A program made the position numbers and the translations under genes. A model generated the notes under the pieces. The model was given only the letters and a program-made list of their open reading frames with translations, did not search any database and was not told the DNA's origin. Source: Bradyrhizobium ontarionense (GTDB lineage Bacteria; Pseudomonadota; Alphaproteobacteria; Rhizobiales; Xanthobacteraceae). From it: DNA of 64,000 bases. Each line of letters begins with the position of its first letter. Positions within the stretch are counted from its first letter, which is position 1. The stretch lies in assembly GCF_021088345.1 (NCBI RefSeq), contig NZ_CP088156.1, positions 2,232,001 to 2,296,000 of the forward strand, written 5' to 3'. This document shows, one piece after another, positions 53,311-62,068 of the stretch.

Positions 53311-53958
53311 ATGGCCGACAGCTCAGGGATCTCGATTCTCCTGGTCGACGACCACCCGGTGGTCCGGCAAGGCTATCGCCGCGTGCTGGAGAGCCAGGAG
53401 GGGTTCCGGGTGATCGCCGAAGCGGACAGCGCGGCGGCGGCCTACGCCGCCTTCAAGGCCCATGCGCCCGATGTCGTCGTGCTCGACATCTCGATGAAGG
53501 GCGCCAGCGGGCTGGAGGCGATCCGCAACATCCGCGCCCGCGATGCTCGCGCCTGCATCCTCGTATTCTCGATGCATGGCGAGGCGCCGCTGGTGAAGGC
53601 CGCCTTCGCGGCCGGCGCGAGCGGCTTCGTCACCAAGAGCAGCGAGCCCGCGGCGCTGGTCCGCGCCATCCGCATGGTGGTGCGTGGCGAACGCGCACTC
53701 AGCGACGACGTCGCCCATGTGCTGGCCGCCGACAGCCTCGATCCCCAGCAGACCGTGCTGGACCGGCTCGGCGAGCGCGAGATCGAGATCCTGCGCCAGC
53801 TCGCCTCGGGCCTGACCACCGAGCAGATCGCGGAGAACCTCCATCTCAGCGTCAAGACGGTCCAGAACTATCATTATCTGGTGAAGGCCAAGACGGGATT
53901 GCAGACCGACGCACAATTGGTGCGGCTCGCCGTCACCAGCGGGCTGACGGATCTGTAG
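53311..53958 (+). CDS. LuxR/NarL-family response regulator
   Basis: A 215-residue regulator. Receiver domain with DD near residues 13-14, phospho-acceptor Asp59 in VVVLDISMKG, and Lys in VTKSSEPA. C-terminal LuxR helix-turn-helix LGEREIEILRQLASGLTTEQIAENLHLSVKTVQNYH. Partner of the kinase encoded just upstream. A direct target cannot be assigned from sequence; the divergent TolQ-like operon is the obvious candidate. Confidence 0.93.
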   Translation: MADSSGISILLVDDHPVVRQGYRRVLESQEGFRVIAEADSAAAAYAAFKAHAPDVVVLDISMKGASGLEAIRNIRARDARACILVFSMHGEAPLVKAAFAAGASGFVTKSSEPAALVRAIRMVVRGERALSDDVAHVLAADSLDPQQTVLDRLGEREIEILRQLASGLTTEQIAENLHLSVKTVQNYHYLVKAKTGLQTDAQLVRLAVTSGLTDL

Positions 53959-53967
53959 AACGGATCG

Positions 53968-54128
53968 CGTAGCGTGGGCAAAGGCGCTGCGGTGCTGTCG
54001 CCACATGCGAGATCGCAATGGCGCCGTGCCCACTATCTTGCTGATGAGTTCGCTGATCGACGGTGGGCACGGCGCGCGCGATCTCGGCCCAAGCTGATGT
54101 CGTGCCATGCGCCTTTGCCCACCCTACG
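53968..54128. repeat. nested palindromic repeat downstream of the two-component genes
   Basis: Outer arms CGTAGCGTGGGCAAAGGCGC (53968-53987) and GCGCCTTTGCCCACCCTACG (54109-54128) pair over nearly all 20 positions. Inner arms GCGCCGTGCCCAC (54021-54033) and GTGGGCACGGCGC (54063-54075) are perfect complements. The element separates the response regulator from the convergent TetR gene. Confidence 0.75.
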
Positions 54129-54148
54129 GGCTCCGGACACTGCGTCCT

Positions 54149-54745
54149 TCAGCGCCGCTCCGACGCGGCGAGGCCACGCAGCAGCAGGGTCAAAACGGCG
54201 TCGACCCGGGCCGAGCAGGTGCAATCGGCCCACTCCTCGGCATGGGCGGGATGATGAAAGCTTCTGGTAGCGTCGAAGATCGCGGCGGCCGCGGTCTTGG
54301 GATCGGTGACATCGAACGTGCCCTGCGCGACGCCCTCGGCGATGATGCCTTCGACCTGGGCGATCAGGTCCTGCTTGTGCGCCTTGACCACCGAGCACGC
54401 CTCGCGCGCGAGCGTCAAATAGGTCGCGAACATCTCGGGATCTTCACAGACCCGTTTCTGCTTGGCGCCGAACAGCTCGCGCAGCCAGCGTTCCAGCTTC
54501 GCGGGCGCCGGTCCCGGCTCGGCCGCAATCTGCTTCAAGGGCGCGCTGACCCGCTCGAGCCAGCGTCTCGCGACGGCTTCGCGCAGCGACGCCTTGCTCG
54601 GAAAGTGACGATAGACGGAGCCGTGGCTGACATCGAGCGCTCTCGCGACGTCGACGACCGTCGCTTTGGCGAGCCCGTAACGGCGCAACACATCCTCGGT
54701 AACTTCGAGGATGCGCTCGGATGTCAGAACCACGGCCTCATTCAT
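54149..54745 (-). CDS. TetR-family transcriptional regulator
   Basis: A 198-residue repressor. HTH: VTEDVLRRYGLAKATVVDVARALDVSHGSVYRHFPSKASLREAV. The C-terminal ligand domain (CEDPEMFATYLTLAREACSVVKAHKQDLIAQVEGIIAEG) resembles the TetR C-terminal domain of several alphaproteobacterial regulators. No target operon is adjacent except a 57-residue gene whose stop overlaps its start. A palindrome at 55011-55034 upstream of both is a likely operator. The ligand is unknown. Confidence 0.9.
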   Translation of the reverse strand: MNEAVVLTSERILEVTEDVLRRYGLAKATVVDVARALDVSHGSVYRHFPSKASLREAVARRWLERVSAPLKQIAAEPGPAPAKLERWLRELFGAKQKRVCEDPEMFATYLTLAREACSVVKAHKQDLIAQVEGIIAEGVAQGTFDVTDPKTAAAAIFDATRSFHHPAHAEEWADCTCSARVDAVLTLLLRGLAASERR

Positions 54746-54915
54746 GCGTGCACCATATCGGCGTCGGACGTGTGCGCCTTGATCTGGATCGTCTCCGCCC
54801 CGTCGACGGACGACGAGACGCGAAACTTGGCGGCCTGCGCCTCCAGGTGACGCGCGACCTGGAGATTCAGCCAGTCCTGGAATTGTGAGTGCAACAATCG
54901 CTTTTCAATCTTCAT
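54742..54915 (-). CDS. 57-residue protein coupled to TetR gene
   Basis: A short frame, below usual gene-calling limits: MKIEKRLLHSQFQDWLNLQV..., ending DADMVHA. Its TGA overlaps the TetR ATG as ATGA, the same coupling seen in many operons of this window, and AAGGA lies nine bases before its ATG. The predicted N-terminal half is helical and amphipathic (about 5-31). No family recognised. The coupling and good ribosome binding site support it as a real gene that could be a small partner or target of the regulator. Confidence 0.55.
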   Translation of the reverse strand: MKIEKRLLHSQFQDWLNLQVARHLEAQAAKFRVSSSVDGAETIQIKAHTSDADMVHA

Positions 54916-55010
54916 CGAAGCGGTCCTTCGCAGTTGAAACCGCTGAACCCATGGTCAGGCAGTGTAAGTTGGTCTTAAGCACGGTGGCACGATCCATATA
55001 CACCATCGTA

Positions 55011-55034
55011 CTGACAGATTTCAATATCTGTCAG
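55011..55034. promoter_or_regulatory. palindromic operator candidate upstream of the 57-residue ORF/TetR unit
   Basis: CTGACAGAT and ATCTGTCAG are perfect 9-bp complements separated by six bases, in an AT-rich stretch. The site is about 95 bp upstream of the small ORF start and 160 bp upstream of purB. A TetR site is the best reading, since a TetR gene is the nearest regulator. Confidence 0.55.
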
Positions 55035-55195
55035 CGAGATTTTTAAAAATGGTATTATAATCCGCCGACCTTGCGCCGGTCGAACGAAGAGCGCCCCGTT
55101 TGTGTCGATCCGGCCGCTCTGGTAAAGCGCGGCGTAAAATGCTGGCGCGGACGCTTGGTCCCGCCCGCCTTCCCTCCCGCCTTGGAGCGCCGTCG

Positions 55196-56506
55196 ATGAT
55201 CCCCCGCTATAGCCGTCCCGAAATGGCCTCGATCTGGGAGCCGCAGACCCGGTTCAAGATCTGGTTCGAGATCGAGGCGCATGCAGCGGACGCGCTGGCC
55301 GAGCTCGGCGTGATCCCGAAGGATGCCGCCAAGACCATCTGGACCAAGGCCAAGGACGCCACCTTCGACGTCGCCCGCATCGACGAGATCGAGCGCGAGA
55401 CCAAGCACGACGTCATCGCCTTCCTGACCCACCTCGCCGAGATCGTCGGGCCCGAGGCGCGCTTCGTGCACCAGGGCATGACCTCGTCGGACGTGCTCGA
55501 CACCTGCCTCAACGTCCAGCTCACCCGTGCCGCCGACCTGCTGCTGGCCGATCTCGACCGCGTGCTCGCCGCGCTGAAGACGCGCGCCCTCGAGCACAAG
55601 ATGACCCCGACGATCGGCCGCTCGCACGGCATCCATGCCGAGCCGGTCACGTTCGGCCTCAAGCTCGCCTACGCCTATGCCGAGTTCTCGCGTGCCCGCG
55701 AGCGCCTGATCGCGGCGCGCAAGGAAGTCGCGACCTGCGCCATCTCGGGGGCGGTCGGCACCTTCGCGCAGATCGATCCGCGCGTGGAGGAGCACGTCGC
55801 CAAGGCGATGGGCCTCAGCCCCGAGCCGATCTCGACGCAGGTCATTCCGCGCGACCGTCACGCGATGTTCTTTGCAACCCTCGGCGTCATCGCCTCGTCC
55901 GTGGAGCGCTTCGCCACCGAAGTTCGCCATCTGCAGCGCACCGAGGTGCTGGAAGCCGAGGAGTTCTTCTCCGAGGGCCAGAAGGGCTCGTCGGCAATGC
56001 CGCACAAGCGCAACCCGGTGCTGTCGGAGAATCTCACCGGCCTCGCCCGCATGGTGCGCGCCTATGTGACGCCGGCAATGGAGAACGTCGTGCTCTGGCA
56101 CGAGCGCGACATTTCCCACTCGTCGGTCGAGCGCATGATCGGCCCCGACGCCACCGTGACGCTCGACTTCGCGCTGGTGCGCCTCGCCGGCCTGGTCGAG
56201 AAGCTGCTGGTCTATCCCGCCAACATGGAAAAGAACCTCGATCGGCTCGGCGGCCTGGTGCATTCGCAGCGCGTGCTGATCGCGCTGACGCAGAAGGGCG
56301 CGAGCCGCGAGGAGTCCTACAAGCTCGTGCAGCGCAACGCGATGCCGGTGTGGCGCGGCGAAGGCGACTTCCGGACCCTGCTCAAGGCCGACGCCGAGGT
56401 GAAGAAATATCTCACCGACGCAGAGATCGACGAGCAGTTCGACCTCGGCTACCACTTGAAGCACGTCGACACGATATTCAGGCGCGTGTTCGGCAATGCG
56501 GCGTGA
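55196..56506 (+). CDS. purB: adenylosuccinate lyase
   Basis: A 436-residue enzyme with the N-terminal MIPRYSRPEMASIWEPQTRF, HQGMTSSDVLDTCLNVQL, GRSHGIHAEPVTFGLKL and the signature loop GSSAMPHKRNP with its catalytic Ser. It makes fumarate in two steps of purine synthesis (SAICAR to AICAR, adenylosuccinate to AMP). Start matches the family and length is normal. Convergent with the DUF2235 gene, 12 bp apart. Confidence 0.95.
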   Translation: MIPRYSRPEMASIWEPQTRFKIWFEIEAHAADALAELGVIPKDAAKTIWTKAKDATFDVARIDEIERETKHDVIAFLTHLAEIVGPEARFVHQGMTSSDVLDTCLNVQLTRAADLLLADLDRVLAALKTRALEHKMTPTIGRSHGIHAEPVTFGLKLAYAYAEFSRARERLIAARKEVATCAISGAVGTFAQIDPRVEEHVAKAMGLSPEPISTQVIPRDRHAMFFATLGVIASSVERFATEVRHLQRTEVLEAEEFFSEGQKGSSAMPHKRNPVLSENLTGLARMVRAYVTPAMENVVLWHERDISHSSVERMIGPDATVTLDFALVRLAGLVEKLLVYPANMEKNLDRLGGLVHSQRVLIALTQKGASREESYKLVQRNAMPVWRGEGDFRTLLKADAEVKKYLTDAEIDEQFDLGYHLKHVDTIFRRVFGNAA

Positions 56507-56518
56507 CGGCGCGCGCCG

Positions 56519-58954
56519 CTACAGCTTCTTCAAAGAAACGGCCGCATTACCTTTGTTGTTGAAATAGAATCGATACAACAACCAAGGAAACAGGATGGAG
56601 GTGTCGTTGACGTAGACGAACACCTCCCCATCGCTGCGTGCGGTGAACTCGGCCGTCCAGCGGCTACTGCCGGGTGCTTCCGGTCGGAAGATGGGGAGAT
56701 GCTCCTCCAATCCCGTGCTGCCCACCCGCACGATGGGCGCGAACCAGTTCGACCAGATCAGCCGCTTGAACGGCACGCCCGGCAGTTGCGTCCAGGTGCC
56801 GTAACCAAAGCCGGCCGGGGTCGCAGGGATGCCGCCGTCGCTCCATCCCTCTCCGACATCGAGCGTAATCCGATACGTCTCGTCCTGCGCCACGCTGAGC
56901 GCTGTCGGATAGCAATGGTGCCGTGTCTCGAACATTGGCCGGATGCTTCCACCATGGTATGCGCCGATTTCTGTCTCGTTGACCTCGGTTGGCCTCAGCG
57001 TTGCCTTGCAGAACAGACCAGCCGTGTTGGCCGTGCCGAAGGCCAGCCACCAGAACAGCCAGAACATGATGGCGGTTGGGAAGATCCAGGATTTGAGCAC
57101 GTAGAAGCCGGCGATGTACCAGCCGCGGCGCCGCAGCGAATAGACCGTCGCGCGCCAGCCCGTCACCGGCTTGTGCCGGGATGGATCGTTCCAGGCGATA
57201 CGTGCGGCGTCGCGGATCGTTCGCTGCAGTGAGGTGCCCCACGACGTCAAGCCGAGCGCCACGGCCGCTCCGATCAGCAGGAAGCCGGGCGAATCCCGAA
57301 ACGCCACGAACCAGGGATCGAGAAACTTTGGCAGGAACGCAGCGGCTGCGTTGACCACCGGATCGCCCACCACGCGCAGGGGGACATAGAGGAAGCGCGG
57401 CCAATAGATGACGAACAACGGGATTGCCGCGACGAACAACAGCGCGAACATCGTGGCGAAATAGACCACGCGACGCAACCACACCCAGTTCCAGACATCG
57501 TCCTGCACCCGCGTCCGCGCATGCCCGCGATCGAGCGGATGCGGCGCATCGACCGGGGTATCGGTCTCGTCCGTGACGCGGTAGGTGGCAGGCACGACCA
57601 CAGGCGCGTAATGATCGGGGCCTGACCGGATACGCTCGAAGACGGTGCGGTGAATGGTCGGCTTCACCGGCGGCAAAGGTGGCTGCGGCAGGCTCGGATG
57701 CAGATCGTCCGCGAGAAGCCCGGTCTGTGCCTTGAACGGCGAATGAAGCAGCCACTTGATGCGACTAACATCGTACCAGAGCGATAGTTTGTAAGGCGGC
57801 GCGTCATAGATCTCGCGCAGATTGCGCGGCTTGTAGCGGTAATAGGCCGCGAGTCCCTTGCGCGAATCGTTGAGCATATCGAGCGGATCGATCTCGGGAT
57901 CGTAGAGCACCCTGCGCCGGTCATCGAGATAGACGAGGCCATAGGCCTTGGCGCGATCGAGCATCCAGTCGAGCGTCACATAGGACAGGCCGTCCCGCGG
58001 ATAGCCGCCGCCGATGTCGGAATGCACGCCGGTGAACCACACCTGGCTGATGCGCTCGCGATCGCGCGGCGGCAGATCGGTGCGCAGATGCGGCGCCGGC
58101 TCGGCGAGCTTCGCGGCCTCGCTGCGCGGATCATGGTCGATGTCGAACAGCCAATCCTTCTTGTCACTGCGGCCTGGAACAGCCTCGTCCCGTCCCCACA
58201 CGTAACGCTCGTCCCAGATCACCGGGCGGAAGGCGTCGCGCTCCTCCTCGATCGCCAGCGCATGGCAGGCGCGATGGATCTTGGCGCTCATGAACTGGTC
58301 CGGCATCGACAGCGGCCAGATCCAATAGTCGATGGCGCGGGTCATCTCCTCGATCGGCCCGCCATAGGCATCGACCGTGTCCCAGATGCCGACGAAGTGG
58401 ACGCTCTCCACCCCGACCGCCGGCGGTGCCTCCGGCGCGACGCCCTGCAGTCTGCGCAGCAGCTTGATCCCCCGGTCGCGCCATCCACGCAGGTCCAGTC
58501 CGATCTTGCCGAGATATCTGAGAATTCCGGTGTTGTAGCGCCGCCTGTAGCGGCGATAGGCGTCTGCGGCGAAGCGCGCGAGGTCCGCTTCATTGTTATT
58601 GTAGGCGACGAGCCCCTGCCCCGCGATCATCGCCGCCACGATGCGGATCGTGAAGGCTCCGCGGCTGAAGCCGAAGCAGTAGATGCGGTCGCCCGCCTTG
58701 TAGTTGCGGCAGCAGAAGCTGTAGATCGCAATGACGTTGCGCATCAGGCCGAAGCCGAAGATGCCGCCGAGCGCTGCGAACAGCTTGAAGGACGAGGTGC
58801 CGACGCCGTCGTCGTAGAAGGCGATCTGCCGGCGCGGATCGCGCAGGTCCAGCAGCTGGAACAGGCGCCACACATTGGTCTTGAACACGGCCTTGGCGCT
58901 GTTGCCGGTCCCGTCCGACAACAGCACGATGTTCTTTGGAGCAGTGTTGGACAT
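56519..58954 (-). CDS. DUF2235-family hydrolase-type protein with C-terminal membrane segments
   Basis: An 811-residue protein. Residues about 1-410 are a DUF2235 alpha/beta-hydrolase fold: NIVLLSDGTGNS, IAFYDDGVGTSS, nucleophile elbow GFSRGAFTIRIVAAMI, and IWDTVDAYGGP with the Asp/His region HSDIGGGYP. Three or four hydrophobic segments follow (about 490-665, e.g. VVYFATMFALLFVAAIPLFVIYW and FLLIGAAVALGL), then a C-terminal beta-rich domain (about 680-811). Tle1 type VI phospholipases have this fold, but no vgrG, immunity or T6SS gene is nearby, so it may be a cell-envelope lipase or glycan enzyme instead. Confidence 0.85.
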   Translation of the reverse strand: MSNTAPKNIVLLSDGTGNSAKAVFKTNVWRLFQLLDLRDPRRQIAFYDDGVGTSSFKLFAALGGIFGFGLMRNVIAIYSFCCRNYKAGDRIYCFGFSRGAFTIRIVAAMIAGQGLVAYNNNEADLARFAADAYRRYRRRYNTGILRYLGKIGLDLRGWRDRGIKLLRRLQGVAPEAPPAVGVESVHFVGIWDTVDAYGGPIEEMTRAIDYWIWPLSMPDQFMSAKIHRACHALAIEEERDAFRPVIWDERYVWGRDEAVPGRSDKKDWLFDIDHDPRSEAAKLAEPAPHLRTDLPPRDRERISQVWFTGVHSDIGGGYPRDGLSYVTLDWMLDRAKAYGLVYLDDRRRVLYDPEIDPLDMLNDSRKGLAAYYRYKPRNLREIYDAPPYKLSLWYDVSRIKWLLHSPFKAQTGLLADDLHPSLPQPPLPPVKPTIHRTVFERIRSGPDHYAPVVVPATYRVTDETDTPVDAPHPLDRGHARTRVQDDVWNWVWLRRVVYFATMFALLFVAAIPLFVIYWPRFLYVPLRVVGDPVVNAAAAFLPKFLDPWFVAFRDSPGFLLIGAAVALGLTSWGTSLQRTIRDAARIAWNDPSRHKPVTGWRATVYSLRRRGWYIAGFYVLKSWIFPTAIMFWLFWWLAFGTANTAGLFCKATLRPTEVNETEIGAYHGGSIRPMFETRHHCYPTALSVAQDETYRITLDVGEGWSDGGIPATPAGFGYGTWTQLPGVPFKRLIWSNWFAPIVRVGSTGLEEHLPIFRPEAPGSSRWTAEFTARSDGEVFVYVNDTSILFPWLLYRFYFNNKGNAAVSLKKL

Positions 58955-59336
58955 GAGGCCCCCCGACCAGAATGCCGGGCGAAAGCTTGGTCTGCAATTG
59001 CAGGAAAATCAAGGCGCAATCTTTGCGCGAGCGCCCAGGAAACCCGCTCAGTTCGCAGCACCGCACATCATCCGCAAGGCAACATCGTCGCGTCTATGCG
59101 ATGATCCCGGACATCGAACTGGCGCAGCATGTCGCGGGCTCCGCAGGCCGCGTCAGCGCCCACGAGGATCACCGTAGGCGTGACCGAGAGGGCGGCACGG
59201 ATGAATCACTCGAAAATGATCAGCAGACACCTGCATGCGGTTGTCCGACATCTCATCGTCGACCTCTGATCCTTCGACACCGACCGGACGACCGCCTATG
59301 CAGGTCGCCCTGCTCCACCACTGACGAGAAACCGAC
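58955..59336. other. intergenic gap between DUF2235 and cytochrome b561 genes
   Basis: 382 bp. No convincing gene; the region should hold two divergent promoters. No repeat recognised. Confidence 0.4.
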
Positions 59337-59891
59337 ATGCCGGAGACACTGGCGACCTATGATCCTCTGCTGCGACGGATCCATTGGGCAACGGCGCTGC
59401 TGTTCATTGCAGCCATGCTGATCGGGCTCTATTGCGGCCTGCAGCCGGCAGGCACGTCGCCGCGGCGCGAGCTGCTGGAGATTCACAAATCGCTCGGCGT
59501 GACGCTGTTTCTGCTGGCGATTCTCCGCCTGATCGTGCGCGGGCGGACGACCGCGCCGCCCGCCCCTGCAGCATTCGGCGCGATCGTCCGCGCGCTGTCG
59601 CAGCTCAATCATTGGGCGCTCTATGCCCTGCTGCTGATCATGCCGGTGACGGGCTACATGTTCTCGTCGGCCGGCGGCTACTCGCTGCGCTATTTCTGGA
59701 CCTTCAGCTGGCCGCGCCTGTTCGCCGGCGACAAGGCGATCGCCCATGCCGGCGAGATCACGCACGATACGCTGGCCTATCTGGTCTATCTCGTGGTCGG
59801 TCTGCACGTTGCAGCCACGCTCTGGCACGAGTTCATCAAGAAGGACGAGACGCTGGCCCGGATGTGGCCGCGGCGGGTGGACCGCCGCTGA
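59337..59891 (+). CDS. cytochrome b561-type membrane protein
   Basis: A 184-residue protein with four hydrophobic segments. Haem-ligand candidates are His15 (RRIHWATALL), His in EIHKSLGV, His in LNHWALYALLL and those in LHVAATLWHEF. This matches the bacterial CybB/b561 family, di-haem membrane proteins moving electrons (e.g. superoxide:quinone or ascorbate-type). It is a single-gene unit with a strong palindromic repeat 39 bp downstream. Confidence 0.9.
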   Translation: MPETLATYDPLLRRIHWATALLFIAAMLIGLYCGLQPAGTSPRRELLEIHKSLGVTLFLLAILRLIVRGRTTAPPAPAAFGAIVRALSQLNHWALYALLLIMPVTGYMFSSAGGYSLRYFWTFSWPRLFAGDKAIAHAGEITHDTLAYLVYLVVGLHVAATLWHEFIKKDETLARMWPRRVDRR

Positions 59892-59929
59892 CATTCAGTC
59901 GCCAGCCGGCGTTGCGCTGTGCGATACAG

Positions 59930-60090
59930 TGCCCTCTCCCCTTGCGGGAGAGGGCATCTCAGGCCCATCCATGCACTCGGTTGGGTGAGGGGTATCTCTC
60001 CGCAAACACCGCGCGTGGCGACATACCCCTCACCCGACCGAGCCTGCCGCCCGGTCCTACATGCCCTCTCCCGCAAGGGGAGAGGGCGCA
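59930..60090. repeat. inverted repeat with GCCCTCTCC-type hairpin arms
   Basis: Each end is itself a hairpin: GCCCTCTCCCCTTGCGGGAGAGGGC at the left and the mirror GCCCTCTCCCGCAAGGGGAGAGGGC at the right. Between them, GGGTGAGGGGTAT pairs with ATACCCCTCACCC. The element lies between convergent cytochrome b561 and ftsH genes and would fold into a compact three-way structure. Confidence 0.75.
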
Positions 60091-60151
60091 TTCATGGGCA
60101 CCGCAGCTCATCTTTCGATTGTCTCGCGCCGCTGGGATGAGTTCAGCGTTG

Positions 60152-62002
60152 CTACGCCGACATCGGCTGGGCGGCGGCCACCAGATCGCCGGCGCGCTGG
60201 TCCTGCTTCATCAGTGAGACGAGCTCGCTCTCGTCGAGCGTCTCCTTGACCAGCAGCCGGCGCGCGGCACGCTCCAGCACGTCGCGCTTGTCCTGCAGCA
60301 GCTTGCGGGTGCGCTCCAAAGCACCAGTGACGATCGTGCGCACCTCGGCGTCGATCGCATCGCCCGACGCCTCGCCATAATCGGCGTTGCGCGAGGCGCC
60401 CGGCGCCAGGAAGGACTGGTTGTCGCGCTCGTAGGCGATCGAGCCCAATGTCTCCGACATGCCGTAGCGCGTCACCATCGCGCGCGCGATGTCGGTGACG
60501 CGGCGCAGATCGTCGGCGGCACCGGTCGACAGATGGCCGTAGACGACGAGCTCCGCGGCGCGGCCGCCGAGCAGCACGGCCATCTTGTTCTCCAGCTCCT
60601 CGCGGGTCATCAGGAAGCGGTCCTCGGTCGGACGCTGGATGGTGTAGCCGAGCGCGCCGACGCCGCGCGGAATGATCGACACCTTGTGCACGGGATCGGT
60701 GCCCGGCAGGCTCATCGCGACGATTGCATGGCCCATCTCGTGATAGGCGACGATCTCGCGCTCCCGGGGATTGAGCAGCCGGTTGCGCTTCTCGAGACCA
60801 GCCACGATGCGCTCGATCGCGTTGTTGAAGTCGGCGAGCGTGACCTCATCGGCGCCGCGCCGGGTCGCCAGCAAGGTCGCCTCGTTGACGAGATTGGCCA
60901 GATCGGCACCGGTGAAGCCCGGCGTCAGCGCCGCGACCTTCTCGGGATCGACGTCGGCGCCGAGCTTCGCCTTCTTCAGATGCACCTGCAGGATCTGGAT
61001 GCGGCCCGGCTTGTCGGGACGGTCGACCAGCACCTGGCGGTCGAAGCGCCCGGCGCGCAGCAGCGCCGGATCGAGGATCTCCGGCCGGTTGGTCGCCGCC
61101 AGCAGCACCAAGCCGGTCGAGGAGTCGAAGCCGTCGAGCTCAACCAGCAGCTGGTTCAGCGTCTGCTCCTTCTCGTCATGGCCACCGGCGAACGGGCCCA
61201 TGCCGCGGGCACGGCCGAGCGCATCGAGCTCGTCGATGAAGATGATGGCAGGCGCCTTGGCGCGGGCCTGCTCGAACAGGTCGCGCACCCGCGCCGCACC
61301 GACGCCGACGAACATCTCGACGAATTCGGAGCCCGAGATCGAGAAGAACGGCACGCCGGCCTCGCCTGCGACGGCCTTGGCGAGCAGCGTCTTGCCGGTG
61401 CCGGGCGGGCCGACCAGCAGCACGCCCTTCGGCATGCGGCCGCCGAGCCGGCCATAGGATTTCGGGTCCTTCAGGAAAGAGACGATCTCGCGCAGCTCGT
61501 CCTTGGCCTCGTCGACACCGGCCACGTCCTCGAACCGGACCCCCGTATTGGATTCGACATAGACCTTGGCCTTGCTCTTGCCGATCTGCATCAAGCCGCC
61601 GCCGAGACCGCCGCCGCCCATCATTCGGCGCGACAGCCAGAACCAGACGCCGAAGAACAGCGCGATCGGCATCACCAGCGAGAGGATGTCGCCGAGGATG
61701 TTGCTCTCGACACGTCCGGTGAACGTGACATTGGCCTTGCCGAGCTCCTTGGCGAATTCCTGATCGACGCGCGTCGTCGCGAAGCGGGTCTGGCCGCCGG
61801 GCAGCGGCTCCTTCAAGGTGCCTTCCAGGTAGTTCTCGGAGACGCCGACCTCCTTGACCTTGCCGGCGGCCAGGAGATCCTGGAACTGGCTGTAGGGAAT
61901 GGCGGCGACCTGGCGATAGCTGGTCCAGGCATTGTGGACCATCATCGCGACGAAGATCGCAATCAGCGCGTACCAGAGATTGAAGCGGGTCTGCTTGGTC
62001 AT
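60152..62002 (-). CDS. ftsH: ATP-dependent zinc metalloprotease FtsH
   Basis: A 616-residue membrane AAA+ protease. TM1 about 10-28, periplasmic loop, TM2 about 105-125. ATPase domain with Walker A GPPGTGKT, Walker [12 protein letters not shown], pore motif [17 protein letters not shown] and [17 protein letters not shown]. The M41 zinc site is YHEMGH (His421-His425, the usual HEAGH with Met replacing Ala), followed by SIAYERD in the C-terminal domain. The short C-terminus and absence of tilS/folP neighbours suggest a second, accessory FtsH. It degrades unassembled membrane proteins. Downstream of the lipid kinase gene, same strand, 66 bp apart. Confidence 0.92.
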   Translation of the reverse strand: MTKQTRFNLWYALIAIFVAMMVHNAWTSYRQVAAIPYSQFQDLLAAGKVKEVGVSENYLEGTLKEPLPGGQTRFATTRVDQEFAKELGKANVTFTGRVESNILGDILSLVMPIALFFGVWFWLSRRMMGGGGLGGGLMQIGKSKAKVYVESNTGVRFEDVAGVDEAKDELREIVSFLKDPKSYGRLGGRMPKGVLLVGPPGTGKTLLAKAVAGEAGVPFFSISGSEFVEMFVGVGAARVRDLFEQARAKAPAIIFIDELDALGRARGMGPFAGGHDEKEQTLNQLLVELDGFDSSTGLVLLAATNRPEILDPALLRAGRFDRQVLVDRPDKPGRIQILQVHLKKAKLGADVDPEKVAALTPGFTGADLANLVNEATLLATRRGADEVTLADFNNAIERIVAGLEKRNRLLNPREREIVAYHEMGHAIVAMSLPGTDPVHKVSIIPRGVGALGYTIQRPTEDRFLMTREELENKMAVLLGGRAAELVVYGHLSTGAADDLRRVTDIARAMVTRYGMSETLGSIAYERDNQSFLAPGASRNADYGEASGDAIDAEVRTIVTGALERTRKLLQDKRDVLERAARRLLVKETLDESELVSLMKQDQRAGDLVAAAQPMSA

Positions 62003-62068
62003 GGTGCTCTCAACTTGGCGATCAATCGAAAACGAGTAGCCGCAAACTGCAGATCAAGCGGCTTCGCG

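Noticed and set aside
56519..58954. Type VI secretion effector-immunity locus
   Set aside because: The DUF2235 fold fits Tle1 effectors, but no vgrG, tap/tec adaptor or immunity-type gene is adjacent and the protein has its own membrane segments.
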